Shown: piece after piece, positions 1 through 11,279 of the stretch | Layout: each line of letters opens with the position of its first letter | Position numbering within the stretch: the stretch's first letter is position 1 | Assembly (NCBI GenBank): GCA_963677165.2 | Contig: CAXXSX010000002.1 | Span: forward strand, 1,674,001-1,738,000 | Direction: 5' to 3' | Length of the DNA stretch: 64,000 nt | From: JAFGXT01 sp963677165 | GTDB lineage: Bacteria; Verrucomicrobiota; Lentisphaeria; Victivallales; SZUA-371 | Notes under the pieces: model-generated | Seen by the model: the letters and a program-made list of their open reading frames with translations, nothing else | Database searches by the model: none | What the model was told of the DNA's origin: nothing | Made by a program: the position numbers and the translations under genes

Positions 1-1433
1 TGGAATTGTTCGGGGGGAGCGTCGTTTTCCTTCATTAGTTTTATCATCTTATCGATCATCATTGCTTCGATTTCAGGATTGTTGATGGGGTTCAACTGTC
101 CCGGATCGCTTTCCGTATCGAACAGCATCGTGCCGAATTTATGGGCGCGAGCTCCCTGGAATGCTGCTGCGTCGATCTTCATTACCGGACATCCCTTGGT
201 GAAGTCAAAACCTTCGTGCCATTGCATTGAACGCATTTCATCCAGAGAAAACGGATAATGCATGTGTTCCGGCATATGGGTGTATTGGTATAAAGGTTTA
301 TTGTCGGCTGACAACGGCGCTCGCATATAAACGTAGCGCCCGTCTGTACAGTTTACATGTCCGCCATGGAGCCCGAACAGTCCGGCTTCACGAATTGGCG
401 TGTCATTTTCAATAACCGGAGCCAGATCAACTCCTTGCATATCTTTCGGGATTTCTACGCCGAAATAGCTTAAAACTGTTGCGGGCAGGTCAATGGTCTG
501 GACCAGGCTGTCGCGACGTTCGTTTTTTATTCCAGAGCGGGGATCCCAGATAAACAGCGGAGTCCGGGCAATTTCATCATAGAATGGCATTTGACATTTG
601 CCCCACCAGTCATGCTCGCCAAGCAGGAAACCATGGTCGGTATTGACGATCAGCATGGTGTCTTCCCACATATTGTGCGAATCCATGAAGTCAAGAACTT
701 TACCCAGATAATCGTCACACATGGTGACCAGTGCCGCGTTCAGTTTGCGATATATTTCCGTCTGAGCCGGATTGCTGGCTTCGGTGTACGGCGGCCAGTC
801 GTTCATTCCGTCCAGGTTTATGTCGAACCGTTCCAGATATTCCTTTGGGATATAATACGGTTCATGCGGATCAAAAGTTTCCAGTTGCAGGAACCATTGG
901 TCTGTCTGATAGTTATGTTCAAGAAATTCAATACCGGCATGAAATGTTCTGGGCATCGGGAAAGCGTCTTCTTTCTGCATAAACTTACGATTGACGTCAT
1001 CTAAAGCCTTTGCTTCCCGAGTATGGAGAAGCTTTCTATTTAGAGCGTTTACATCGGCCATCCATGGATCACCTTCCTGCCCGCGGATGCATTCCCAGGT
1101 ATTGTACCGACAGTGATAGTTTGCGCCGCCTTCCTGCCAGTAATGATAATGGTCGCTGACCAAATGGGTATATATTTCATTATCACGAAGAATTTGAGGC
1201 ATGGAGTCGTCGAACATTTCCAGTGGTCCCCAGCTGCGGTGAAGAAAATTATAGCGTCCGGTATGCAGTTCACGGCGGGCGGGCATACACGGCATACTGC
1301 CGACATAGCTGCTGGTAAACGTTACGCTTTTCTCTGCCAGACGCTTGAAGTTCGGCGTGGAGGCGTTGGTTTGTCCGTATGTCTCCAACATGTGCCGGTT
1401 GAGAGAGTCATACATTAACATTATTGCTTTCAT
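1..1433 (-). CDS. Sulfatase, Cys-type (3' end cut by window edge)
   Basis: Hydrolyses sulfate esters, probably on polysaccharides or glycosaminoglycans; the substrate cannot be told from sequence. 477 codons are visible and the reading frame is open to base 1. The N-terminus has the sulfatase metal-site Asp (D9 in MYDSLN). C49 lies in CMPAR, the C-x-P-x-R signature whose Cys is matured to formylglycine. D266-H267 (TDHG, followed by LLGEHDWWGK) supply the second metal-binding segment. The start at 1433 is preceded by an AGGGAA ribosome site. The end reached, MKENDAPPEQF, looks close to a natural C-terminus for a 480-500 residue enzyme. No maturase gene is in the window. It is divergent from an AraC regulator with a tandem operator-like repeat in between, so it is probably the regulator's target. 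No signal peptide is visible, so the protein may act in the cytoplasm on imported sugars. Confidence 0.93.
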   Translation of the reverse strand, partial: MKAIMLMYDSLNRHMLETYGQTNASTPNFKRLAEKSVTFTSSYVGSMPCMPARRELHTGRYNFLHRSWGPLEMFDDSMPQILRDNEIYTHLVSDHYHYWQEGGANYHCRYNTWECIRGQEGDPWMADVNALNRKLLHTREAKALDDVNRKFMQKEDAFPMPRTFHAGIEFLEHNYQTDQWFLQLETFDPHEPYYIPKEYLERFDINLDGMNDWPPYTEASNPAQTEIYRKLNAALVTMCDDYLGKVLDFMDSHNMWEDTMLIVNTDHGFLLGEHDWWGKCQMPFYDEIARTPLFIWDPRSGIKNERRDSLVQTIDLPATVLSYFGVEIPKDMQGVDLAPVIENDTPIREAGLFGLHGGHVNCTDGRYVYMRAPLSADNKPLYQYTHMPEHMHYPFSLDEMRSMQWHEGFDFTKGCPVMKIDAAAFQGARAHKFGTMLFDTESDPGQLNPINNPEIEAMMIDKMIKLMKENDAPPEQF

Positions 1434-1473
1434 TGATGTGTTCCCTGTTGCTTTTTGTCTGTTTATATATATA

Positions 1474-1502
1474 ATTATACATAAATATTACTGATTGAGA
1501 AT
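1474..1502 (-). promoter_or_regulatory. Candidate activator-dependent sulfatase promoter
   Basis: On the minus strand a perfect TATAAT lies at 1479-1474. The hexamer 17 bases upstream (1502-1497, ATTCTC) does not resemble TTGACA. A good -10 with no -35 next to a regulator site suggests dependence on an activator. This is inference from sequence only. Confidence 0.4.
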
Positions 1503-1536
1503 GAATGATATTGATTAAAACATGAATGATATTGAC
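1501..1536 (+). promoter_or_regulatory. Tandem direct repeat, candidate AraC operator
   Basis: ATGAATGATATTGAT (1501-1515) is repeated as ATGAATGATATTGAC (1522-1536), a 21-base step or two helical turns. AraC-family proteins commonly bind two direct repeats with this spacing. The repeat sits just upstream of the weak -35 of the divergent sulfatase and covers the start codon of the AraC gene. The first copy also forms a five-codon ORF (MNDID, stop) ending three bases before the real start. Confidence 0.5.
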
Positions 1537-2286
1537 TTTGTTGTTGTAAATAATGCGCATTTTCAGTTTCGTGCCGGGAAAAAAATTGAGCCGCATACCC
1601 ATGAATTTATAGAACTTCATTATATAAGCCATGGTTACGGGGTAATGAATGTTGAGGGGATTCCTTGTTTAATTTTGCCCGGAACTCTTCTCATAAGTTT
1701 TCCGGACGAAGTTCATCGCATCATTATTGCGGATGACTGTCCATATATTTCTCAATATATGATATCATTTACAATGTCTGGGATTTCGGTTGCTCTATAT
1801 AATAAGATAAAAGACCGCTATCGCAACGGCATTCAGTGTCATGAGGCCGAAAGTATTATTGAAAAGGTAGTGAAGTTATACAACAACGGCAGTGATGTTC
1901 TCCGTAAATCTGCTGAATTACATCTTGGCGCTTTTTTGCTTGAAATGCTGGAGAATGACAAGATGTTTGCAAACCATTATATTGAGAAAGCAGTAAATTA
2001 TATGCGGAGTAATGTAGGCGGAAGGCTTCAATTAAGTGCGGTCAGCCGTCATGTCGGATTGGAGAAATCATATTTCTGTCGTTTATTTAAAGGTATAAAG
2101 CAAGAGTCCCCGATGCGGTATTTTATGCGCCTGAAAATCGAACTTGCCCGTGAACTCCTTGATGCCGGAATGAGCAATTCAGCTATTGCCGAAGCGACCG
2201 GATTTGCCGATGAGTTTCACTTTAGCCGTACCTTCAAACAGTATTCCGGAATGTCTCCCCGTCAATACCGCCAGACAGCTGGATAA
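1522..2286 (+). CDS. AraC family transcriptional regulator
   Basis: A DNA-binding activator with an N-terminal cupin-like sensing domain (about residues 10-100: PHTHEFIELHYISHGYG, then PGTLLISFPDEVHRI) and a C-terminal double helix-turn-helix of the AraC type (about 155-254). The second HTH ends in the signature FADEFHFSRTFKQYSGMSPRQYR. The 254-residue length is usual for sugar-responsive members. An identical ATG occurs 21 bases upstream in a duplicated sequence but is followed at once by a stop, so 1522 is the usable start. It is divergent from the sulfatase and most likely controls it in response to a sulfated or released sugar (inference from context). Confidence 0.92.
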   Translation: MNDIDFVVVNNAHFQFRAGKKIEPHTHEFIELHYISHGYGVMNVEGIPCLILPGTLLISFPDEVHRIIIADDCPYISQYMISFTMSGISVALYNKIKDRYRNGIQCHEAESIIEKVVKLYNNGSDVLRKSAELHLGAFLLEMLENDKMFANHYIEKAVNYMRSNVGGRLQLSAVSRHVGLEKSYFCRLFKGIKQESPMRYFMRLKIELARELLDAGMSNSAIAEATGFADEFHFSRTFKQYSGMSPRQYRQTAG

Positions 2287-2798
2287 ACGTGTTGCTGTTG
2301 GATTCCATTGCTGCCATATGACTTACATGGATAAAGAAACCCTGTGGAGGTATGAGGGCTGTCGTGCCAGGGGAAGAAAATCACGAAAAAGATGAGAAGT
2401 TGATTTGTATTGTTTGGGCTCTCGTGTACATTAGAGGCTTTTCCGCTTGATGGCGGGAAGAGTTGAGGTTAACACAACGGCGTATATAATGCTGTTGTCG
2501 GTACTGGAAATATTGTATCAGACAGGAGCCTGATTGAATTCATGGAAATCTCCGACTTGAACAAATAAATAAAGCCGGTGCTGCAATGGAAATAGTGCTG
2601 TAAAGTGTGTACCATATCTGCCGGAAGGCGGAAACGAGCTGTTTGAAATCATTTATATAATATATGCATACGTTTTTTATACTGGCGACCGCGAAGCTGG
2701 GAGCCGCCGTCCGAAGGACGGAACGGAAGATACGAAAGTATCTTCACGAGGTGCAGGACCTTGGTCTTGCAAAAGATTAGAAAAAGTTTAAAAAGCGG
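2287..2798. other. Intergenic region before the rRNA promoters
   Basis: About 510 bases with no supportable gene on either strand. The first 400 bases show no convincing structure. The last part (2699-2770) is a chain of hairpins, listed separately, ending just before the first rRNA promoter. Confidence 0.6.
2699..2770 (+). repeat. Chain of three short perfect hairpins
   Basis: Three consecutive foldbacks: CCGTCC-GAA-GGACGG (2707-2721), GAAGATAC-GAAA-GTATCTTC (2726-2745, a GNRA-type loop), and GCAGGACC-TT-GGTCTTGC (2753-2770, one wobble). There is no T-run after the last one, so it is not a typical terminator. It may be a structured RNA or a repeat element. No match to a known RNA family was recognised. 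Confidence 0.5.
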
Positions 2799-2827
2799 TT
2801 TGCAAAATGTGAAGAACAGCGTATCTT
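2799..2827 (+). promoter_or_regulatory. rRNA promoter P1
   Basis: TTTGCA at 2799-2804, 17-base spacer, TATCTT at 2822-2827, followed by the shared downstream AAAAGCTCGTG. It is the weakest-looking member of the five-promoter array. Confidence 0.6.
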
Positions 2828-2902
2828 AAAAGCTCGTGTTCTTAACATGGTGTCAGTTAAAAACAGTCCTTGAAATTTCCTTGAAAAAGTTAATTTGAGT
2901 GT

Positions 2903-2930
2903 TTGACAAAAACTGATACAATGATAAGTT
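2903..2930 (+). promoter_or_regulatory. rRNA promoter P2
   Basis: Perfect TTGACA at 2903-2908, 16-base spacer, TAAGTT at 2925-2930, then AAAAGCCTGTG, close to the same segment of P1. The -35 is 104 bases after that of P1. Confidence 0.75.
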
Positions 2931-3008
2931 AAAAGCCTGTGCTTAAACATGGTGTTGATGACAAGTCAGTCGTTAAAAAATTCCTTTGAAAAAAGTTGAA
3001 TTTTGAGT

Positions 3009-3036
3009 TTGACAAAAATTGACATAGTGCTAAGTT
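3009..3036 (+). promoter_or_regulatory. rRNA promoter P3
   Basis: Perfect TTGACA at 3009-3014, 16-base spacer, TAAGTT at 3031-3036, then AAAAGCTCGTG. The -35 is 106 bases after that of P2. Confidence 0.75.
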
Positions 3037-3113
3037 AAAAGCTCGTGTTCATTACTGAGAACGTTGATTAAAACGGTGTTCGAAATAAATCCTGAAATTG
3101 TTGAAATTAGTAT

Positions 3114-3141
3114 TTGACAGGATGCGAAACCGTGATAAGTT
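3114..3141 (+). promoter_or_regulatory. rRNA promoter P4
   Basis: Perfect TTGACA at 3114-3119, 16-base spacer, TAAGTT at 3136-3141. The -35 is 105 bases after that of P3. Confidence 0.75.
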
Positions 3142-3229
3142 AAACGGCTCATGTCTGAAACACGACACGACGATCTGGAAGGGAACGAAAGTCAGTAATA
3201 AAAACTTTGAAAAAACTTCCGAAGTTGAT

Positions 3230-3257
3230 TTGACAAAATCACATTTGATGATAAATT
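3230..3257 (+). promoter_or_regulatory. rRNA promoter P5
   Basis: Perfect TTGACA at 3230-3235, 16-base spacer, TAAATT at 3252-3257. The -35 is 116 bases after that of P4. This is the promoter nearest to the 16S gene, about 265 bases upstream of the mature 5' end. Confidence 0.75.
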
Positions 3258-3317
3258 AAAACTCTGTTGTCCAAAACAGCGGGATTTAATAAAAATAACG
3301 GATAAGTAATTAATAAT

Positions 3318-3344
3318 GTGAGCTTTACAATGCTCGCTTTTTTT
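3318..3344 (+). terminator. Terminator-like hairpin in the rRNA leader
   Basis: GTGAGC (3318-3323) pairs with GCTCGC (3332-3337, one G-U pair) around an eight-base loop and is followed by seven T. It looks like an intrinsic terminator but sits between P5 and 16S. It would have to be bypassed by rRNA antitermination or act as an attenuator. Its size is modest (six pairs). Confidence 0.5.
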
Positions 3345-3363
3345 ACGAATCCAAAGTTGATTG

Positions 3364-3387
3364 AAAATTGAATAGTGCGATGTATCC
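3364..3387 (+). other. 5' arm of 16S precursor processing stem
   Basis: This 24-base segment (core GCGATGTATCC at 3377-3387) is complementary, with two mismatches, to 5147-5170 downstream of 16S. Such a long helix bracketing 16S is the usual RNase III processing stalk of the precursor rRNA. Confidence 0.8.
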
Positions 3388-3523
3388 GAGTCAAGTGATA
3401 GATACCCATCTATCATAAAACTTTGAGATCTTCTTTTAAAAGAAGTTCCTAAATATATATAAAATTCAAGAACGAATTTTCCATAAATAATAACATCGGT
3501 TTAACTGATGTTTAATAATTTAT

Positions 3524-5055
<1,532 letters not shown>

Positions 5056-5146
5056 TAATCCATGAACCGATATTTTAACCAACAACGGTTTGTGGATACG
5101 GCTAAACCCCCTTAATGGGGTGTGGGTAACGGTAACGTTACCAATT

Positions 5147-5170
5147 GGATACATCGAACTATTCAGTTTT
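5147..5170 (+). other. 3' arm of 16S precursor processing stem
   Basis: Begins GGATACATCGA and pairs with 3364-3387 (22 of 24 positions). It lies between the 16S 3' end and tRNA-Ala, as expected for the RNase III stalk. A separate small palindrome, GGTAACGGTAACGTTACC, precedes it. Confidence 0.8.
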
Positions 5171-5278
5171 TAAGAAACAAAACTGGCGCACTCGTTGCGC
5201 CGTGTTGATTGTAAAACAAATAAATTTAACGTCGGAAAAGACGAAATACAGCTGATCGAAAGATCGGCGGACCCATAA

Positions 5279-5355
5279 GGGGCTTTAGCTCAGTTGGCTA
5301 GAGCGTCTGGTTTGCATCCAGAAGGTCAAGGGTTCGACTCCCTTAAGCTCCACCA
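5279..5355 (+). tRNA. tRNA-Ala (TGC)
   Basis: Full cloverleaf: acceptor GGGGCTT pairs with AAGCTCC, D-arm GCTC/GAGC, anticodon loop TTTGCAT with anticodon TGC at 5313-5315, T-arm AAGGG-TTCGACT-CCCTT, and an encoded CCA. It lies in the 16S-23S spacer. Confidence 0.97.
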
Positions 5356-5359
5356 TTTT

Positions 5360-5436
5360 GGGCGTATAGCTCAGTTGGTTAGAGCGCATCCCTGATAAGG
5401 ATGAGGTCCCAGGTTCAAATCCTGGTACGCCCACCA
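5360..5436 (+). tRNA. tRNA-Ile (GAT)
   Basis: Full cloverleaf: acceptor GGGCGTA pairs with TACGCCC, D-arm GCTC/GAGC, anticodon GAT at 5394-5396, T-loop TTCAAAT, and an encoded CCA. It follows tRNA-Ala by four bases. The order Ala-Ile is the reverse of the Ile-Ala order best known from E. coli. Confidence 0.97.
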
Positions 5437-5610
5437 TTTTTTCCGAACGACAAAAGAATTTACCGGAGCAATCCGGTTGGTAAAAGTTGATATCATATAA
5501 TATATATGAACAGCGAGTAGCCGATGTTAATTGACAATTGAAGACAAATACAATGAATAATATAGGGTAATCTTAACCGCACAACTTTGCATTGAGATAA
5601 TATTTTTGGT

Positions 5611-8532
<2,922 letters not shown>

Positions 8533-8663
8533 CCTCTTTTTTCATCGGTTTCCTGCACCGGAAACTTATGAATAAAGAGCTAAAATAAGCATCAACAGCA
8601 AAGTCTTTGCATGAGTTAAGCAGCTCTATTTATCATTGTATTTTCTTCTTTTTATAATTTTTT

Positions 8664-8779
8664 TTCCGGTGCCCATAGCGAGGTTGTCACACACGTTCCC
8701 TTCCCGAACACGACCGTTAAGGACCTCTGCGGCGATGGTACTGCATATTTGACTGTGGGAGAGTAGCACGGCGCCGGAA
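8664..8779 (+). rRNA. rrf: 5S ribosomal RNA
   Basis: A 116-base RNA whose ends pair (TTCCGGTGCC with GGCGCCGGAA). It contains the usual GCGAGG, CCCGAACACGACCGTTAAG and GGGAGAGTAG segments of bacterial 5S rRNA. It is the last gene of the rRNA operon, 131 bases after 23S. That spacer also has a GTTTCC...GGAAAC hairpin and a longer AGAGCT...AGCTCT pairing, probably processing structures. Confidence 0.95.
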
Positions 8780-8790
8780 TTTTTTTTACT

Positions 8791-8828
8791 AAGACCGTTT
8801 CTGGCATGTCCAGATACGGTCTTTTTTT
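8791..8828 (+). terminator. rRNA operon intrinsic terminator
   Basis: AAGACCGTTTCTGG (8791-8804) and CCAGATACGGTCTT (8810-8823) form a 14-pair stem with one mismatch and a five-base loop, running into a T-tract to 8828. It is one of the strongest terminators in the window. Confidence 0.92.
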
Positions 8829-8873
8829 GTGCCCGGCAGGGCGCAACATTGAGAAAGATACTTTGTCTGATGA

Positions 8874-8897
8874 GTCGGACTGGTCGGACTGGTCGGA
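8874..8897 (+). repeat. Short tandem repeat, 9-base unit
   Basis: About 2.7 copies of TGGTCGGAC. The region around it up to 9089 has no gene. It holds one further bulged foldback (GGGCG-A-TTTTC near 9007 with GAAAACGCCC ending at 9030), of unknown role. Confidence 0.7.
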
Positions 8898-9089
8898 TAA
8901 GAATAGTCAAAAGGTAATCACTCTTTTGGGCCAATCGAATAATGGCCGCGCTGGTGCGCGGTGTGGCGGTTTTATCAAAACAGGCACTGGGCAGTTTCCC
9001 AAGTAGGGGCGATTTTCGATGAAAACGCCCGCAGCATCAGCGACATTCCCATACTATTTGAACTTACATATAATAAGTTAGACATTACT

Positions 9090-9734
9090 TCAAAAGAGCC
9101 ATTCTCTTAGTTTTGCGTCAAAAGGCGTATAGCCTCTACTGTAATATTTAAACCCCGGTAAGCTATGGTTTAATTCAGACAGAGTTATTGGTAATTTAAA
9201 GATATGATCATTCTTATATCTGATTTCAGGAGAGAACAATTTTGATTCCATCTTTACGATAATATAGACCCCCAGCAATTCTCCTTTTTTAAAATCAAAA
9301 TTGATTAGTCCAACAACTTCATTTTTTGATAATTCGTATAAAAGAGTTAATTTTTCTTTGTGTGGCATTTGGGGATGGCATTTGTAGGTATAGCAATTTT
9401 TGAATTGTTTGAGTTTTTTGGGTGTCAATTCGGATACGTTATAAAACTTACCATCGATTTTAATGGCCAGCTCTTCAGGGCGAAGAACTGGAACATCTGT
9501 AATTATAACTTTATTGATGGGATTTAAATTGATATCCAGAGAATTAAACGTCAGATTAATGTTTTTGTATTTACCTGTTATAAATATCTGGTTATCATAA
9601 TTATAAGTATATCTTGAGTTATACCTTTCGTACAACTGGTATCCCAGATAAGCTATGACCGCCAGTATGATTGGAATGGAGGCTATAATTAATAAATGTT
9701 TTTTCCAATTTCTTTTCTTTTGTTCTTTTTCCAT
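9090..9734 (-). CDS. Hypothetical protein with N-terminal membrane anchor
   Basis: I do not recognise this family. The 214-residue protein begins with a basic stretch (MEKEQKKRNWKKH) followed by one hydrophobic segment at about residues 14-33 (LLIIASIPIILAVIAYLGYQ), so it is probably a single-pass membrane protein with the rest outside the cytoplasm. The remainder is rich in Lys, Tyr and Asn and shows no motif that I can name; a C-Y-T-Y-K-C pair near residue 114 could form a disulfide. It starts 11 bases after the methyltransferase stop with an AAGGAA ribosome site, so the two are probably co-transcribed. Confidence 0.75.
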   Translation of the reverse strand: MEKEQKKRNWKKHLLIIASIPIILAVIAYLGYQLYERYNSRYTYNYDNQIFITGKYKNINLTFNSLDINLNPINKVIITDVPVLRPEELAIKIDGKFYNVSELTPKKLKQFKNCYTYKCHPQMPHKEKLTLLYELSKNEVVGLINFDFKKGELLGVYIIVKMESKLFSPEIRYKNDHIFKLPITLSELNHSLPGFKYYSRGYTPFDAKLREWLF

Positions 9735-9745
9735 ACTTATTCCTT

Positions 9746-10810
9746 TTATATTCGCCCGTAATGTAATGAGAAGAATGCCATATATTCGTCGCCTAAGCAG
9801 TCGGACAAATTACGGCAGGAGAATTCCGGGCCAAGTACACTGTCGAAAAGTGTTTGCCACTGGTTGCGCAGCATGTGATAGTCGGTTCTGACTCCGTGAG
9901 GGTCCTTCATAAATGAAATTTCTTCTGTGATCAGAAAGTTATCGACTGATGTCTGGGTTATCGGCAAGGGTGCATCATGCTGGAAGATGAAATCAATCAT
10001 GCGGCCGTATGACTGATATACTGCCAGCGAGAGTTCCGGACTATGAACCTCGTGTTGATCATTATCCGCATCCAGTTCAAAGATGATAAAATGATCAATC
10101 TTATCTTTCAGTTTTTTTAGATGTACTGCTTTATCGGCGTATGGCATGTGGTGGAAAGCCAGGGAGCTTAGCGCCACGTCGTAATGACCGTCAATTATCG
10201 AAACGGCATCCTGGATTTTCGCTTCAATTACTTTGATTTTGTTGATTGGAAACTTTTCACTCAGGTTTTTCTGGGCTACTTCAAGCATTCCGACGGAGGA
10301 GTCGACCAGCAGGATTTCATCAATATTCGTGATATTGCCGTTTTCAAGCAACTTATCAAGCAGCATTACCAGTAGTGCTCCGTTTCCTGTTCCAAGGTCG
10401 ATTATTTTAAATGAAGAACTAAAGTCCGGTAGTGAACGTGAACATATCTCCACAAAATTCTCACGGGATTCCTTCATTTGAGGCGTAGTCGTAAAATGTA
10501 TGTATGGCGCCGGATCTTCAAAACATAACGCGGGAGCGTCCAGTTTTTGCTGATGTCGTTCCATAAATCCGGCAATAAAGGCATTAGAAAAAATGCCGTC
10601 CTGCTCAAGCAGGGCGCCATCGGCAAAACATCTTTCGGCTTCTGCGTTTTTGCCTTCCGCCGCCAGCAGTATTCCGCAGTGAAAATAAAAGACCGGAATC
10701 ATATTGCGCTTCATACCTTTTGCGGCGAATTTGATATCAAGATTGCCTTTTGCGACAGCTCCCCCAAGCTCTTTCCACTGATTTACTTCTTCAGGTGCAA
10801 GAAAATACAT
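9746..10810 (-). CDS. Class I SAM-dependent methyltransferase with N-terminal helical region
   Basis: The 354-residue protein carries a Rossmann methyltransferase core. Motif I is IIDLGTGNGALLVML near residue 137, the acidic residue after strand 2 is in LLVDSSVGMLEVAQ, and a later LSSLAFHHMPY resembles the post-I region of small-molecule methyltransferases. The first 100 residues (GILLAAEGKNAEAERCFADGALLE) look like a TPR-type helical repeat, which could bind a partner or substrate. The target molecule is unknown. The start has a strong GGGGAGG site. It leads a two-gene minus-strand unit with the membrane-anchored hypothetical protein and is divergent from the yggL-like gene. Confidence 0.85.
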   Translation of the reverse strand: MYFLAPEEVNQWKELGGAVAKGNLDIKFAAKGMKRNMIPVFYFHCGILLAAEGKNAEAERCFADGALLEQDGIFSNAFIAGFMERHQQKLDAPALCFEDPAPYIHFTTTPQMKESRENFVEICSRSLPDFSSSFKIIDLGTGNGALLVMLLDKLLENGNITNIDEILLVDSSVGMLEVAQKNLSEKFPINKIKVIEAKIQDAVSIIDGHYDVALSSLAFHHMPYADKAVHLKKLKDKIDHFIIFELDADNDQHEVHSPELSLAVYQSYGRMIDFIFQHDAPLPITQTSVDNFLITEEISFMKDPHGVRTDYHMLRNQWQTLFDSVLGPEFSCRNLSDCLGDEYMAFFSLHYGRI

Positions 10811-10848
10811 GATTTTTGCCTCCCCAAAAATTTACCTAAAGACTTGTT

Positions 10849-10862
10849 TCTATAATTATAGA
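10849..10862. promoter_or_regulatory. Palindromic -10-like site between divergent genes
   Basis: TCTATAATTATAGA is a perfect palindrome and holds a TATAAT on each strand. It lies between the methyltransferase and the yggL-like gene and may serve as -10 for either direction. No clear -35 was found. Confidence 0.35.
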
Positions 10863-10943
10863 CTGATAAAAAATTAAATCCAGTTTTTATTTGTATCATT
10901 TACAAAATCGCAATATCTTATAAACACAATACCAGGAGGCATT

Positions 10944-11273
10944 ATGAAAAAAAGACTGCGAAAAAAGAAACGTCTTGGGGAATTTCAGGAATTTGGATTT
11001 TATCTGGATGCGGAATACGATGAGATCAAAGATGAAAGCAAATTCGATGATTTTATTGATCGGGTTCTGGATATGATCGAAGACAACGGCTTTGTCTGCG
11101 GCGGGAAATTTTTAGAAGAACAGTTTGATGGTTTTCTGTCATTGAGCAACCCTTCGCTGGAGCTGGAAAGTCAGAAGAAAGCTTTGCTGGAAAGTCTGAA
11201 ATCGATATCTGAAATCAAAAAAGCTGAAGTTTCAGAAAATGTGGATGCCTGGTATGGTCCGTTCAGGGATTAA
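10944..11273 (+). CDS. YggL-type 50S ribosome-binding protein
   Basis: A 109-residue protein of the YggL (DUF469) family, small proteins that bind the 50S subunit in E. coli and are thought to help ribosome assembly or function. The family hallmark is near the start: RLRKKKRLGEFQEFGF, with basic residues then EFQE-GF. The body has the acidic DDFIDRVLDMIEDNGFVCGGKF and ends with DAWYGPF, matching the family's Trp-Asp-type end. A clean AGGAGG lies seven bases before the ATG. It is followed six bases later by an exported hydrolase; that pairing has no obvious functional logic. Confidence 0.85.
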   Translation: MKKRLRKKKRLGEFQEFGFYLDAEYDEIKDESKFDDFIDRVLDMIEDNGFVCGGKFLEEQFDGFLSLSNPSLELESQKKALLESLKSISEIKKAEVSENVDAWYGPFRD

Positions 11274-11279
11274 ACGGTT

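Noticed and set aside
2799..3257. Regular repeats that might be a CRISPR array
   Set aside because: The unit is about 105 bases, imperfect, and contains promoter hexamers; there are no short identical repeats with unique spacers and no cas genes.
10849..10862. Palindrome as a dedicated operator
   Set aside because: It overlaps -10-like sequence on both strands and no regulator gene is adjacent, so it is listed only as a promoter candidate.
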